This document shows positions 8,270-17,993 of a DNA stretch of 42,065 nt, one piece after another; position 1 is the stretch's first letter, and every line of letters begins with the position of its first letter. Source of the DNA: Chloroflexota bacterium (GTDB taxonomy: Bacteria > Chloroflexota > Anaerolineae > DUEN01); NCBI GenBank assembly GCA_013152435.1, contig JAADGJ010000143.1, positions 1 to 42,065 of the forward strand, read 5' to 3'. Position numbers and translations under genes: made by a program. The notes beneath the pieces are model-generated. The model searched no databases and was not told the origin of the DNA. It saw only the letters and a list, made by a program, of their open reading frames with translations.

Positions 8270-9695
8270 GCTCTTGATCCAGCCCCGCCAGCTTCAGCCC
8301 GTCCCTCAGGATCGCGTCGATGGCCTCCGGGTGCGTCGTCTCCGTATACACCCGGATGATCGGCTCCGTCCCGGAGAAGCGGATCAGCATCCAGCCCCCA
8401 TCCTCCAGGCTGTACTTGAAACCGTCCATCGTGTTCAGGCCCGTGACCTTCAGCCCGCCGATGACCTCCGGCCGGGCGCTCTCGACACGCCGACGCACGG
8501 CCTCCCGCTTCTCCACCGGGAACGGCACATCGATGCGCTTGTAGTAATGCGCCCCCACTTTGCTGAACAGATGCTCCAGCAGCTGAGTCACCGACTTACC
8601 GGTGCGCACGAGGAGGTCCAGCATGTACAGGCTGGCCAGGATGCCATCGCGCTCCGGGATGTGATCCCCGAAGGCATATCCGCCGCTCTCCTCGCCACCC
8701 ACCATCGCGCCCACTTCCAGCATCTTGGGGGCCACGTACTTGAACCCCACGCCCGTCTCATAGACCGGCACGTTGTAGATCTCGCCCAGCCGGTTCAGCA
8801 TGGAGGTCGTGGACAGCGTCTTGACGATAGGGCCACGCTCGCCGCGGACCTCCAACAGGTACAGGGCGATCAAGCCGTACACACGCAGCTGGTCCACGAA
8901 GTCGCCATGTTCATCCACCACACCCAGGCGATCCGCATCCCCATCCGTGATGAGCCCGATATCCGCCCCCACCTCACGTACCTTGGCCATACAGGGATCC
9001 ACGTTCGGGCGGATGGGCTCCGGCCGCTGCATCTCCGGGAAGATGGGATTGCGTTCCTTGTGGATGGAGATCACCTGCGTGCGTCCTCCCCCGATCAGCC
9101 GCTCCAGCCAGCCGGCGCCATTGCCCCACATCGCGTCCGCCACCACGGTCAACCCGGCCTGGCGAATGGACTCCAGATCCACCAGCCGATTCAACTGCTC
9201 GATGTAAGCCGGAGCGGGATCGAAGTATTCCACCAATCCCTTCTCCAACGCCTCATCCAGATCCATGCGCAACACCTGATCGGACGGCGGGATCAGCGAT
9301 TCGATCTCGGCCAAGCCCTCCGGATCTATAGCGCCGCCCGTCTCATTCCGCACCTTAAACCCGTTATCCGTAGGCGGATTATGGCTGGCCGTGATGTTCA
9401 CCGCGCCGGCCGCCTTCTTGACCACCACGCTATAGGAGATCGCCGGCGTTGGAGCGGCCTCCCTCATGAGGAAGACCCGGATGCCATTGCCGGCCATCAC
9501 CTCCGCCACCGCGGCGGCGAAATGCTCCGACGCGAATCGTCGGTCGAATCCCACCACCACACCGCCATCGACATTTCCCAGCTGCTTCAAATAGAGCGCG
9601 AACCCCTGCGCGCAACGCCGGACGTTCGCGAACGTATAATCCTCGGCGATGCGACCTCGCCACCCATCCGTGCCAAATCGAATCTTCGTCTCCAA
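8259..9695 (-). CDS. Phosphoglucomutase/phosphomannomutase family (alpha-D-phosphohexomutase)
   Basis: The enzyme interconverts hexose 6- and 1-phosphates and so feeds nucleotide-sugar synthesis. All four active-site loops can be read: the phosphoserine loop TASHNPP (Ser104), the magnesium loop DGDADR (Asp251, 253, 255), the sugar loop GEESGG (334-339) and the phosphate-binding [11 protein letters not shown] near residue 448. The N-terminus [11 protein letters not shown] is standard. TTG at 9695 is chosen because GGAGG is placed six bases upstream. Length 478 suits the bacterial family. It precedes tatD in an operon and follows a GDP-deoxyhexose reductase gene, so mannose 1-phosphate supply for GDP-sugars is plausible; glucose versus mannose cannot be decided. 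Confidence 0.93.
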   Translation of the reverse strand: METKIRFGTDGWRGRIAEDYTFANVRRCAQGFALYLKQLGNVDGGVVVGFDRRFASEHFAAAVAEVMAGNGIRVFLMREAAPTPAISYSVVVKKAAGAVNITASHNPPTDNGFKVRNETGGAIDPEGLAEIESLIPPSDQVLRMDLDEALEKGLVEYFDPAPAYIEQLNRLVDLESIRQAGLTVVADAMWGNGAGWLERLIGGGRTQVISIHKERNPIFPEMQRPEPIRPNVDPCMAKVREVGADIGLITDGDADRLGVVDEHGDFVDQLRVYGLIALYLLEVRGERGPIVKTLSTTSMLNRLGEIYNVPVYETGVGFKYVAPKMLEVGAMVGGEESGGYAFGDHIPERDGILASLYMLDLLVRTGKSVTQLLEHLFSKVGAHYYKRIDVPFPVEKREAVRRRVESARPEVIGGLKVTGLNTMDGFKYSLEDGGWMLIRFSGTEPIIRVYTETTHPEAIDAILRDGLKLAGLDQERAD

Positions 9696-9802
9696 TCTAC
9701 TCCTCCTTCACTCTCGATTGGTAGCATCACACGTGAGCGTGGCAGACATGAAAAAGGCCACAGCTGCCACAACCCCTGATCCGTGTGAGGGTCAAACGGG
9801 GC

Positions 9803-10774
9803 TCACGATGCCTCCGTCGAAGCGCGCACCCGGCCCCGCCACTCATCCAGGACGTCGCGCAGGCTCTGCTCCAGGGGGATGCGCGGCTCCCAACCGGTGC
9901 GCTGACGGAAGCGCGACGCATCCGCCACGATCCGGGGCACCTCGGACGGGCGCATGCGCTGGGGGTCCACACGCACCTCCACGTCCATGCCCGTGAGGGC
10001 GATGAGCCGCTCCAACAGTTCTCGTACCGAGTACGCACGTCCCGATCCCAGATTATACACCTGTCCCGGCTCCCCATGAGTCAACGCCAGCCGATACGCG
10101 CGCACCACGTCACGCACATCGCTGAAATCCCGGTAGACGTCGAGGTTGCCCACATAGACTACCGGGGGACGAAGGCCCGCCTCCATCTCGGCGATCTGCT
10201 GGGCAAAATCCGGGACGACGAAGCCGAGACGTTGTCGGGGGCCGATATGATTGAAGGGCCGCACCCTCACGGCGAACACCCCATGACTGAGATGATACTG
10301 CAACCCCAGGAAATCCTGCGCGATCTTGCTCACCGCGTAGGGATTCAGCGGGCGCAAAGGCGTGTCCTCGGTCACCGGCAGCTGGTCTGGCGAGACGAGC
10401 CCGTACTCCTCTCCCGAGCCCACCACCAGCACTCGGCTCTCCAGCCCTAACCGGACGACCGCCTCCAACACGTTCAGCTGCAATCGGATATTCGTCTGTA
10501 ACGTCCCCCACGGATCGCGGCGCGAGAGGGAGGGCAACGGTTGCGCCGCCAGGTGAAAGATGTAATCCGGCCGGACCTGATCCACGATGTCCATGACCAC
10601 CTGCAGACGGGACAGTTCCGCCGGATACAGCTCCAGCCGATCCCGCAGATGGGAGATACCGCTGACATCGCCAAAGAGCGTGCCCGCGACGTGCCAGTCC
10701 GTCTCTGTCAGGAGATGCTCGGCCAGGTGACTGCCAACAAATCCCGAAATCCCCGTGATGAGTGCCCGTGCCAA
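9803..10774 (-). CDS. rmd: NAD(P)-dependent sugar epimerase/dehydratase, GDP-6-deoxy-D-mannose reductase-like
   Basis: This extended short-chain dehydrogenase of 323 residues has the dinucleotide motif TGISGFVGS at its N-terminus, the FHLAAQ strand, GSGEEYG and the catalytic YAVSK. The sequence RPFNHIGPRQ and the string YVGNLDVYRDFSDVRD resemble Rmd, which reduces GDP-4-keto-6-deoxymannose to GDP-D-rhamnose; a GDP-mannose 4,6-dehydratase role is the alternative. The TTG start at 10774 has GGAGGG six bases upstream; the ATG at 10843 would add non-conserved residues and would lie across the promoter. The gene has its own promoter and is followed after 107 bp by the phosphohexomutase. The symbol is tentative. 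Confidence 0.72.
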   Translation of the reverse strand: MARALITGISGFVGSHLAEHLLTETDWHVAGTLFGDVSGISHLRDRLELYPAELSRLQVVMDIVDQVRPDYIFHLAAQPLPSLSRRDPWGTLQTNIRLQLNVLEAVVRLGLESRVLVVGSGEEYGLVSPDQLPVTEDTPLRPLNPYAVSKIAQDFLGLQYHLSHGVFAVRVRPFNHIGPRQRLGFVVPDFAQQIAEMEAGLRPPVVYVGNLDVYRDFSDVRDVVRAYRLALTHGEPGQVYNLGSGRAYSVRELLERLIALTGMDVEVRVDPQRMRPSEVPRIVADASRFRQRTGWEPRIPLEQSLRDVLDEWRGRVRASTEAS

Positions 10775-10813
10775 GTCTATCCCTCCTGGCCGATAACCTA
10801 GCGGTGACCACCT

Positions 10814-10843
10814 ATTATACCCCAGGAGCGACCCGACCCGCAA
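10814..10843 (-). promoter_or_regulatory. Sigma-70 type promoter of the sugar reductase gene
   Basis: On the minus strand TTGCGG (10843-10838) and TATAAT (10819-10814) are separated by 18 bp. Transcription would start near 10807, about 33 nt before the TTG codon and inside the longer possible ORF, which supports the TTG start. Confidence 0.65.
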
Positions 10844-10961
10844 AGAACCCCAGAGACAGGGGGTGGTGTATCCGATCTCAGCCCAGCACCTGCCCCTCCC
10901 CGGCCTGATTGGGCGAGGCCGAGCGCCGCGTGCTCCTGCGATGGACGAGCCTCCAAGCGAA

Positions 10962-10988
10962 GCAGGCCAAGCACGATGCTTGGCCTGC
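10962..10988 (-). terminator. Perfect hairpin downstream of metK, probable terminator
   Basis: GCAGGCCAAGCA and its exact complement are separated by CGA, giving a 12-bp stem about 100 bp after the metK stop. No U-tract follows on the minus strand, so a terminator or a transcript-stabilising structure are both possible. Confidence 0.5.
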
Positions 10989-11085
10989 CCATCTATCCAA
11001 CCGATGGCGATTCCAAAACCGTCGCCCGCCGATATGCCTGCGAATCAGGGGCATCACGCCCCCACGGCGTTATCCGATCGTCGAA

Positions 11086-12300
11086 TCAGTCCAGCCCGGC
11101 CTCATCCCGCAGGACCTCCGCCATATCGATCCGCTCCCACGGGGCGTCGATATCATCTCGCCCGAAGTGACCATACGCGGCGGTCGCCTTATAGATGGGA
11201 CGCCGCAGCTCCAGATGGCGGATGATGGCGGCCGGACGCAGATCGAAGTGCTCCTGGATCAGCTCGATGATCCGCTCGTCGGGCACCTTCCCCGTGCCGA
11301 ACGTCTCCACCGCCAGGGACACGGGCCGCGCCACGCCGATCGCGTAGGAGACCTGCAGCTCGAATCGGCTGGCCAGCCCGGCCGCCACCACGTTCTTGGC
11401 GATGTAGCGCGCCATGTAGGACGCTGATCGATCCACCTTCGTGGGATCCTTGCCGGAGAAGGCGCCGCCACCATGTCGGGCCACCCCGCCGTAAGTGTCC
11501 ACGATGATCTTGCGCCCGGTCATGCCGGCGTCCCCCATGGGGCCGCCCGTCACGAACCGGCCGGTCGGGTTGACGAAGATCTTCGTGCGCTCGTCGATCA
11601 TCTCAGGGGGCACCACCTGCCGGATGACCACCTCCAGGATGTCCTGATGGAGCCTGTCCTGCTCGATCTCCGGGGCATGTTGGGTGGAGACCACGATGGT
11701 GTCCACGCGCACCGGCTTGCCGTAGTGATACTCCACCGTGACCTGCGACTTCCCGTCCGGACGCAGGTAGGGCAACGCGCCGTTCTTGCGCACGGCCGCC
11801 AGGCGCTTGCACAGCTTATGCGCCAACATGATGGACATGGGCATGTATTCCGGCGTCTCATCGCATGCGAAGCCGATCATCATGCCCTGGTCGCCCGCGC
11901 CGATGGCCTCGATCTCGGAGTCGCTCATCTCCCCCGTCTTGGCCTCCAGGGCCTTATCCACGCCCAACGCGATGTCGGCCGACTGCTCCTTGATGGATAC
12001 GATGACCCCACAGGTGTCCGCGTCGAAGCCATACTTGGCGCGCGTGTAGCCGATCTCCCGAATGGTATCGCGGGCGATCCGGGGGATATCGACCGACGCC
12101 GAGGTCGTGATCTCGCCCATCACCACCATCAGCCCCGTGGTCGTGGCGCACTCACAGGCCACCCGCGCATCCGGATCCTGAGCGATGATGGCATCCAACA
12201 CGGCGTCGGAGACCTGATCGCACATCTTGTCCGGGTGCCCCTCCGTCACAGACTCGGAAGTGTAGAAGAGTTGCGGTGAACTCATGAAGGTCGTGGTCAT
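11086..12300 (-). CDS. metK: S-adenosylmethionine synthetase
   Basis: MetK makes SAM from methionine and ATP in the cytoplasm. The 404-residue sequence has the family marks in order: [11 protein letters not shown] (15-25), the GAGDQG ATP-binding hexapeptide (133-138), and the glycine-rich [16 protein letters not shown] loop in the last third. ATG at 12300 has AAGGAG eight to nine bases upstream. It lies 126 bp after ahcY on the same strand, with a strong hairpin in the gap. The neighbouring mtnA, methyltransferase and ahcY genes make this a methyl-cycle locus. No SAM riboswitch directly precedes metK; the only one is at 17785-17911, upstream of mtnA. Confidence 0.98.
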   Translation of the reverse strand: MTTTFMSSPQLFYTSESVTEGHPDKMCDQVSDAVLDAIIAQDPDARVACECATTTGLMVVMGEITTSASVDIPRIARDTIREIGYTRAKYGFDADTCGVIVSIKEQSADIALGVDKALEAKTGEMSDSEIEAIGAGDQGMMIGFACDETPEYMPMSIMLAHKLCKRLAAVRKNGALPYLRPDGKSQVTVEYHYGKPVRVDTIVVSTQHAPEIEQDRLHQDILEVVIRQVVPPEMIDERTKIFVNPTGRFVTGGPMGDAGMTGRKIIVDTYGGVARHGGGAFSGKDPTKVDRSASYMARYIAKNVVAAGLASRFELQVSYAIGVARPVSLAVETFGTGKVPDERIIELIQEHFDLRPAAIIRHLELRRPIYKATAAYGHFGRDDIDAPWERIDMAEVLRDEAGLD

Positions 12301-12356
12301 ATCGTTTACTCCTTCAACGGTCTCTCATTCCACAAGCGCTCAACCCTCTCCACAAC

Positions 12357-12406
12357 GTCTCACCGGGGATCATCGTGAACGCCCGCCACGCCATCCCCGG
12401 TGAGAC
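12357..12406 (-). promoter_or_regulatory. Long perfect hairpin between ahcY and metK
   Basis: GTCTCACCGGGGAT (12357-12370) and its exact complement (12393-12406) form a 14-bp stem with a 22-base loop. It lies 20 bp after the ahcY stop and 57 bp before metK. No U-run follows on the minus strand, so it may terminate weakly, act as a processing site, or control metK; the sequence does not decide. Confidence 0.5.
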
Positions 12407-12426
12407 GCCAGGTTCGCACAGGGGGA

Positions 12427-13954
<1,528 letters not shown>

Positions 13955-14752
13955 TCAGCCATGCGCCAACATCCGGACGGGCACGGCGATGCCCTCCAGG
14001 AAGGGACAATATCGCCGGTAGCCCAGCCTCTCATACAGGGCAACGGCCGACACGTTCTCCTGGGAGACGTTCAACACGACGTCCATGCCCCGCTCGAGCA
14101 ACTCCGCGGTCACCGCACTGGTCACGGCCGCGCCCAGGCCGCGTCTCCGATGGGCGGGATGCGTGAAGACATTGCCCACCGCCGCCACCCGCTCCTGGGG
14201 AGCCACCAAATGCGTGCCCGCCACGGCGATCAGATCGTCCCCATCCCAACACCCGTAGAAAACCCCCTGCTCAAGCTGATAGGGGGCAAAGGCGTCCGCC
14301 CCGCCGTGCATGTACAGGCGAGATAACGCCGGCAGATCATCCATTCCCAGCCGGCGGGCCCGCTCCAGTCCCATCGGCCGGAAATCCTCAGGGGACACCA
14401 CCATGCGCCACATGGGTATCCGCCCCTCAAAGCGAAGCCAGGACGCCGCCGCGTCCACGTGCTCATCCAGCCCGGTGAAATACACCCGTTCGGGCAGATC
14501 GGCCCGAGCCGCCGCGGCCAACACCCCATCAGCAGGGCCGAAACAAAACAGCGCGGGCGGGTTCAAGCGCTCGAACAACAGGATCAGCGCCTCCGGGCGC
14601 CGACCCCGGCCGGCCACGTACCAGCGGCTGTACTCACGGAAACCCGGCGAGAGGTCGCCCAGGGCGTAGGCGGCGTAGCCGCGGTCCTCGTTCAATAGCC
14701 CGCGGATCTCGTCCGGATCCTCCGAGGGACGAGCCCACCACCCTCCGGTCAC
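13955..14752 (-). CDS. GNAT family N-acetyltransferase
   Basis: The last 130 residues of this 265-residue protein are a GNAT domain. A VGNVFTHPAHRRRGLGAAV segment contains the Arg/Gly acetyl-CoA loop, and LNVSQENVSAVALYERLGY is the usual motif-B end. The N-terminal 120 residues look like a second, degenerate acetyltransferase-like half, as in two-domain GNATs. The substrate cannot be recognised. ATG at 14752 overlaps the stop of the kinase gene by 4 bp (ATGA), making it the last of four translationally coupled genes behind the SAM-I riboswitch. A link to methionine or polyamine metabolites is possible but only inferred from position. Confidence 0.85.
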   Translation of the reverse strand: MTGGWWARPSEDPDEIRGLLNEDRGYAAYALGDLSPGFREYSRWYVAGRGRRPEALILLFERLNPPALFCFGPADGVLAAAARADLPERVYFTGLDEHVDAAASWLRFEGRIPMWRMVVSPEDFRPMGLERARRLGMDDLPALSRLYMHGGADAFAPYQLEQGVFYGCWDGDDLIAVAGTHLVAPQERVAAVGNVFTHPAHRRRGLGAAVTSAVTAELLERGMDVVLNVSQENVSAVALYERLGYRRYCPFLEGIAVPVRMLAHG

Positions 14753-15723
14753 GAGCTCACCACCCCGCTCCGCAATCGCTCCAGCCCCGGCGCGTCCCCA
14801 AAGGTCTCCCGATACCGCTCGATGAACTCATCCAGCGTGAACGAGTGGCTCTGAGTGCCGTACTGCTCCAGCACGTACGTGGCCGCCAGGCTGCCTATCC
14901 GGCCGGTGATCTCCCAGGGGAGTCCCGCCAGCATGCCCACCATGATGCCCGCCCGATACGCGTCGCCTACACCGGTTGGCTCGCCGATCCGCCTCGGCGC
15001 TGCAACGGGCACCTCCACCCGCTGGTCCCCCTCCACGATGACGGACCCCCGCTCGCCACATGTGATAATGGTGGCCTGCGCCATCCCGAAGATCGCCTCG
15101 TCATCCAGGCCCGTCTTGCGCTTGATCATCTCGAACTCATACTCATTCACCACCAACAGGCGAGCCCCCCGGATCCCCTCCAGCAGATCCTCCCCACTCA
15201 GACGAATGACCTGCTGGCTGGGATCGTATACGTACAGCAGATCCAGATCCTTGCACTCCTGCACGTACTTCACCATCGCCGCCGGGTCATTGGGGGAGAT
15301 GATGGCCAGGGCCGCGTCGGCCAGATCCAGATCGTGGAGGGAGAGCTCGGCCGCACGACGCATGGCCCCCGTGTAAAAGCTGGCGATCTGGTTGTTGTCC
15401 AGATCCGTGCTGACGAAGAAGGAGGCGGTGAAATCATCCTCGTACACGCGAATGCCCGATGTGTCGATCCCCTGCTCCTCCAGCCAGCGCCGGTAGTCCC
15501 CGAAATCCTGCCCCACGGTGGCCACGATGTACGGACGCGCCCCCAGCAGGCGCAGGGTGTAGGCGATGTTGGGGGCGCAGCCGCCCCGCTCACGCCGCAT
15601 GGAGTCCACCAGAAAGCTGACTGACAGGTGGTCGATCTTATCGGGCAGGATGTGATCTTTGAATCGGCCGGGGAATGACATGATGTAATCGTACGCCACC
15701 GACCCCGTTACGACGATGGTCAT
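14749..15723 (-). CDS. PfkB (ribokinase) family kinase, possible adenosine or nucleoside kinase
   Basis: The 324-residue protein has the ribokinase fold: GSVAYDYI at the start, the GGCAPNIAYTLRLLGA substrate-side motif (47-62), and the ATP/anion-hole motif GVGDAYRAG (251-259, catalytic Asp254). The YDYIMSFPGRFKDHI start is like nucleoside kinases of the PfkB family. ATG at 15723 overlaps the methyltransferase stop (ATGA); the frame is open further upstream but that text is out-of-frame methyltransferase gene. In an operon with mtnA, a methyltransferase and near ahcY, phosphorylation of the adenosine released by AhcY is the best guess; methylthioribose kinase activity is an alternative. Substrate is not proven. 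Confidence 0.82.
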   Translation of the reverse strand: MTIVVTGSVAYDYIMSFPGRFKDHILPDKIDHLSVSFLVDSMRRERGGCAPNIAYTLRLLGARPYIVATVGQDFGDYRRWLEEQGIDTSGIRVYEDDFTASFFVSTDLDNNQIASFYTGAMRRAAELSLHDLDLADAALAIISPNDPAAMVKYVQECKDLDLLYVYDPSQQVIRLSGEDLLEGIRGARLLVVNEYEFEMIKRKTGLDDEAIFGMAQATIITCGERGSVIVEGDQRVEVPVAAPRRIGEPTGVGDAYRAGIMVGMLAGLPWEITGRIGSLAATYVLEQYGTQSHSFTLDEFIERYRETFGDAPGLERLRSGVVSS

Positions 15724-16655
15724 GCCTCCTCCTCTTCTTTCGCCAGGGCGACCAGGCGACGGCGCGCCAGCTCGCAATACTCCGGCGAGATCTCGTACCC
15801 CACATAGTGACGGCCGGTCTTCACCGCGGCCACCGCCGTCGACCCGGAGCCCATGAAGGGATCCAACACCACGTCCCCCGGAGATGTGTAAAGCAGGATC
15901 AGTCGACGCGGCAGCTCCACCGGGAAGGGGGCCGGGTGATCCACGGTGGACTCCGTGGTGATCCGCCAGGTGCTCTCGGCCGGCCGCGTGAAGTGCTGCA
16001 ACGCGGCGCGGGCCAGCGACTCCGCCAGCCACGCATCGCTCTTCCCGCGCCGCCGGGCATCCGCCAGCTTCTCCCGCATCTTGCGCTGCAGCTCGTCCAA
16101 CCCGTCCTCGGGCCGCCAGACGCTGCGCGTCCAGGTGACGAACTCCCCGCCGGTGATGCCCGTGGGCCCGCCCCCCTTCAGCTTGAGCTCATCCTTGGAG
16201 AAGATCATGATGTACTCATGCACGTCTCGCAATACGGGGTCCGAGGCGCGGCCAAAGCTCCCCCACGCGGTGGAGACCCCCACGGACGCCCCCTTATCCC
16301 AGATGATCTCGCCGCGCATCAGCCATCGCAGCCCCTCCGAACGGCCCATGCGAAGCAGCTCCGTCGTGATGAGCGCGTTCAACGGCAGGTAGGGCTTACG
16401 ATCCGTGTTGGCCACGTTGATGCACAACCGGCCGCCGGGCACCAACACGCGATAGCATTCACGCCACACCTGATTGAGGAACGCCAGGTACTCGTCCAGG
16501 GGGAGATTATCGTTGTGAGCCTCGTAGGGCTTGCCCACGTTGTAGGGAGGCGAGGTCACCACGAGGTGCACGGAGGCATCGGGCACCTCTCGCATATGAC
16601 GGGCGTCCGCGCAATAGATCACATCGACGGGGAAGTCGGGGACAGCCGATTTCAT
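15720..16655 (-). CDS. Site-specific DNA methyltransferase, beta class (N4-cytosine or N6-adenine)
   Basis: The order of motifs is that of beta-class amino-methyltransferases. Catalytic motif [10 protein letters not shown] (34-41) is near the N-terminus, a target-recognition region lies in the middle (about 150-215), and the SAM-binding motif [10 protein letters not shown] (265-273) is near the C-terminus. SPPY rather than D/NPPY is more frequent in N4-cytosine enzymes. At 311 residues it is complete. No restriction endonuclease gene adjoins it, so it is an orphan (solitary) methyltransferase. Its ATG at 16655 overlaps the mtnA stop by 4 bp and its own stop overlaps the kinase start, placing it firmly in the riboswitch-controlled operon. 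Target sequence unknown. Confidence 0.92.
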   Translation of the reverse strand: MKSAVPDFPVDVIYCADARHMREVPDASVHLVVTSPPYNVGKPYEAHNDNLPLDEYLAFLNQVWRECYRVLVPGGRLCINVANTDRKPYLPLNALITTELLRMGRSEGLRWLMRGEIIWDKGASVGVSTAWGSFGRASDPVLRDVHEYIMIFSKDELKLKGGGPTGITGGEFVTWTRSVWRPEDGLDELQRKMREKLADARRRGKSDAWLAESLARAALQHFTRPAESTWRITTESTVDHPAPFPVELPRRLILLYTSPGDVVLDPFMGSGSTAVAAVKTGRHYVGYEISPEYCELARRRLVALAKEEEEA

Positions 16656-17719
16656 CGATCGCTCCAGATGCGCGCCTCGGCCGCCTCCTTTAAACGGCGC
16701 AGGCTATCATAGAAGGGAGGATAGGCGATTCCCTCCTCGGTGATGATGCCGGTCAGGTAGCGATAGGGGGTCACGTCGAACGCGGGGTTATGTACCGGCA
16801 CACCTTCCGGGGCGATGGAGACGCCATCGATCTTCGTGATCTCCTCCGGATCGCGCTCCTCGATGGGGATATGATCGCCATCCGGCAGGCTCAGATCGAT
16901 GGTGGAGGTCGGCACCACCGCATAGCAGGGGATGCCGTTCTCCCGTGCGCACACGGCGAGCTTATACGTGCCGATCTTGTTCGCCACGTCGCCGTTGGCC
17001 GCCACCCGGTCCGCCCCGAAGAGGACGACGTCGACCTGGCCGGTGCGCATGAGATGGCCCGCCGCGTTGTCCACGATCAACGTCATGGGGATCCCCTCTT
17101 GCATTAGCTCCCAAGCGGTCAGGCGAGCGCCCTGGAGGCGGGGCCGGGTCTCATCCACCCAGACGTGAATCTGCTTGCCCTGCTCATGCGCCGCCCGCAC
17201 CACCCCCAGCGCGGTGCCGTAGTCCACCGTGGCCAACGATCCTGTGTTGCAGTGATGCAGGATACGGGCCCCGTGGGGGATCACCTTCGCGCCGTGCGCC
17301 CCCATGCGCCGGTTGATGGCGATGTCCTCCTCCGCCAAACGCTCCGCTTCGGCCAGCAGGGCCTCCCGGATCTCGTCCACATCGCCCGAGGTCAAGCGCT
17401 CGGCCAGCCGGAGGAGACGCGTGGTCGCCCAACTCAGGTTCACCGCGGTGGGACGGGCGCTATCCAGCACGGCCTTAGCCTCACGCAGGTCCTGCAACAG
17501 GCCCTCCCGATCGCGAGCGGAACTCTGCCGCGCCGCCAACGCCATCCCATAGGCCCCCGCCGCCCCAATGGCCGGCGCGCCGCGAATCACCATATCCGTG
17601 ATGGCCCGCGCCACGTCCCGAAAGTCGTCATACGTGGCGATCTCCAATCGGTCGGGCAACAGCCGCTGGTCGATCATCCTGACCGTGCCCGCCTCCGCAT
17701 CCCACCAGATCGTGCGCAC
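16652..17719 (-). CDS. mtnA: S-methyl-5-thioribose-1-phosphate isomerase
   Basis: MtnA converts methylthioribose 1-phosphate to methylthioribulose 1-phosphate in the methionine salvage pathway, which recycles the methylthioadenosine left by polyamine synthesis. The 355-residue sequence has [13 protein letters not shown] (46-58), the catalytic cysteine in HHCNTG (Cys157), [10 protein letters not shown], and the catalytic Asp237 in [18 protein letters not shown]. This separates it from eIF2B-like regulatory relatives. It is the first gene behind a SAM-I riboswitch and begins a run of four overlapping genes. The start at 17719 follows GGAGGGA. The other salvage enzymes are not in the window. Confidence 0.96.
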   Translation of the reverse strand: MRTIWWDAEAGTVRMIDQRLLPDRLEIATYDDFRDVARAITDMVIRGAPAIGAAGAYGMALAARQSSARDREGLLQDLREAKAVLDSARPTAVNLSWATTRLLRLAERLTSGDVDEIREALLAEAERLAEEDIAINRRMGAHGAKVIPHGARILHHCNTGSLATVDYGTALGVVRAAHEQGKQIHVWVDETRPRLQGARLTAWELMQEGIPMTLIVDNAAGHLMRTGQVDVVLFGADRVAANGDVANKIGTYKLAVCARENGIPCYAVVPTSTIDLSLPDGDHIPIEERDPEEITKIDGVSIAPEGVPVHNPAFDVTPYRYLTGIITEEGIAYPPFYDSLRRLKEAAEARIWSDR

Positions 17720-17745
17720 AGATCCCTCCTACCTGCCCAGGGCAC

Positions 17746-17770
17746 AAAAAACGCGCTCCGATGAGAGCGC
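17746..17770 (-). terminator. Riboswitch-controlled intrinsic terminator upstream of mtnA
   Basis: On the minus strand GCGCTC, loop TCATCG, GAGCGC, then G and six T. The 5' arm and loop contain CTCTCATC, exactly complementary to GATGAGAG, the 3' strand of the riboswitch P1 helix. Antiterminator and terminator are thus mutually exclusive. Confidence 0.93.
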
Positions 17771-17784
17771 ACTTACCAAGCTCA

Positions 17785-17911
17785 CTCTCATCTTCCAGGT
17801 CAGCCGGACACGAGGCCGCCTGCCGGAATTGGCACCGCGGTGAGGCAGCCTTCACCTCACCCGGTTGCCGGAGGTTCACAGGGCCGGTCCCTCCCCTCCT
17901 CTGGATAAGAG
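17785..17911 (-). ncRNA. SAM-I (S-box) riboswitch aptamer
   Basis: The minus-strand RNA opens with CTCTTATCCAGAGGAGGGGA, the conserved SAM-I start, followed by GGGACCGGCCC and CCGGCAACC, all hallmarks of the S-box. The P1 helix pairs CTCTTATC (17911-17904) with GATGAGAG (17792-17785), with one G-U pair. Two further hairpins fill the middle. In the family, SAM binding stabilises P1, frees the terminator and stops transcription, so the downstream genes are made when SAM is low. It controls mtnA and, by gene overlap, the methyltransferase, kinase and acetyltransferase genes. Confidence 0.95.
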
Positions 17912-17940
17912 TGCCACATTCTATTCATTTAGGCGGCGAC

Positions 17941-17969
17941 ATGCTAGCACAGAGGCCCTGATTTGTCAA
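17941..17969 (-). promoter_or_regulatory. Promoter of the SAM riboswitch operon
   Basis: On the minus strand a perfect TTGACA (17969-17964), 17-bp spacer and TAGCAT (17946-17941). Transcription would begin about 20-25 nt before the aptamer. Confidence 0.8.
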
Positions 17970-17993
17970 AGCGGCAAAGGACCGTCCGGCCGC

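Larger units (their letters stand above)
10775..11085. other. Intergenic region between metK and the sugar reductase gene
   Basis: This 311-bp stretch holds the promoter at 10814-10843 and the strong hairpin at 10962-10988. No convincing coding sequence is seen on either strand. Confidence 0.6.

Noticed and set aside
9739-9770. Inverted repeat GTGGCAG/CTGCCAC as a terminator before the phosphohexomutase
   Set aside because: The loop is long and contains the T-run itself, so it does not have the order of an intrinsic terminator.
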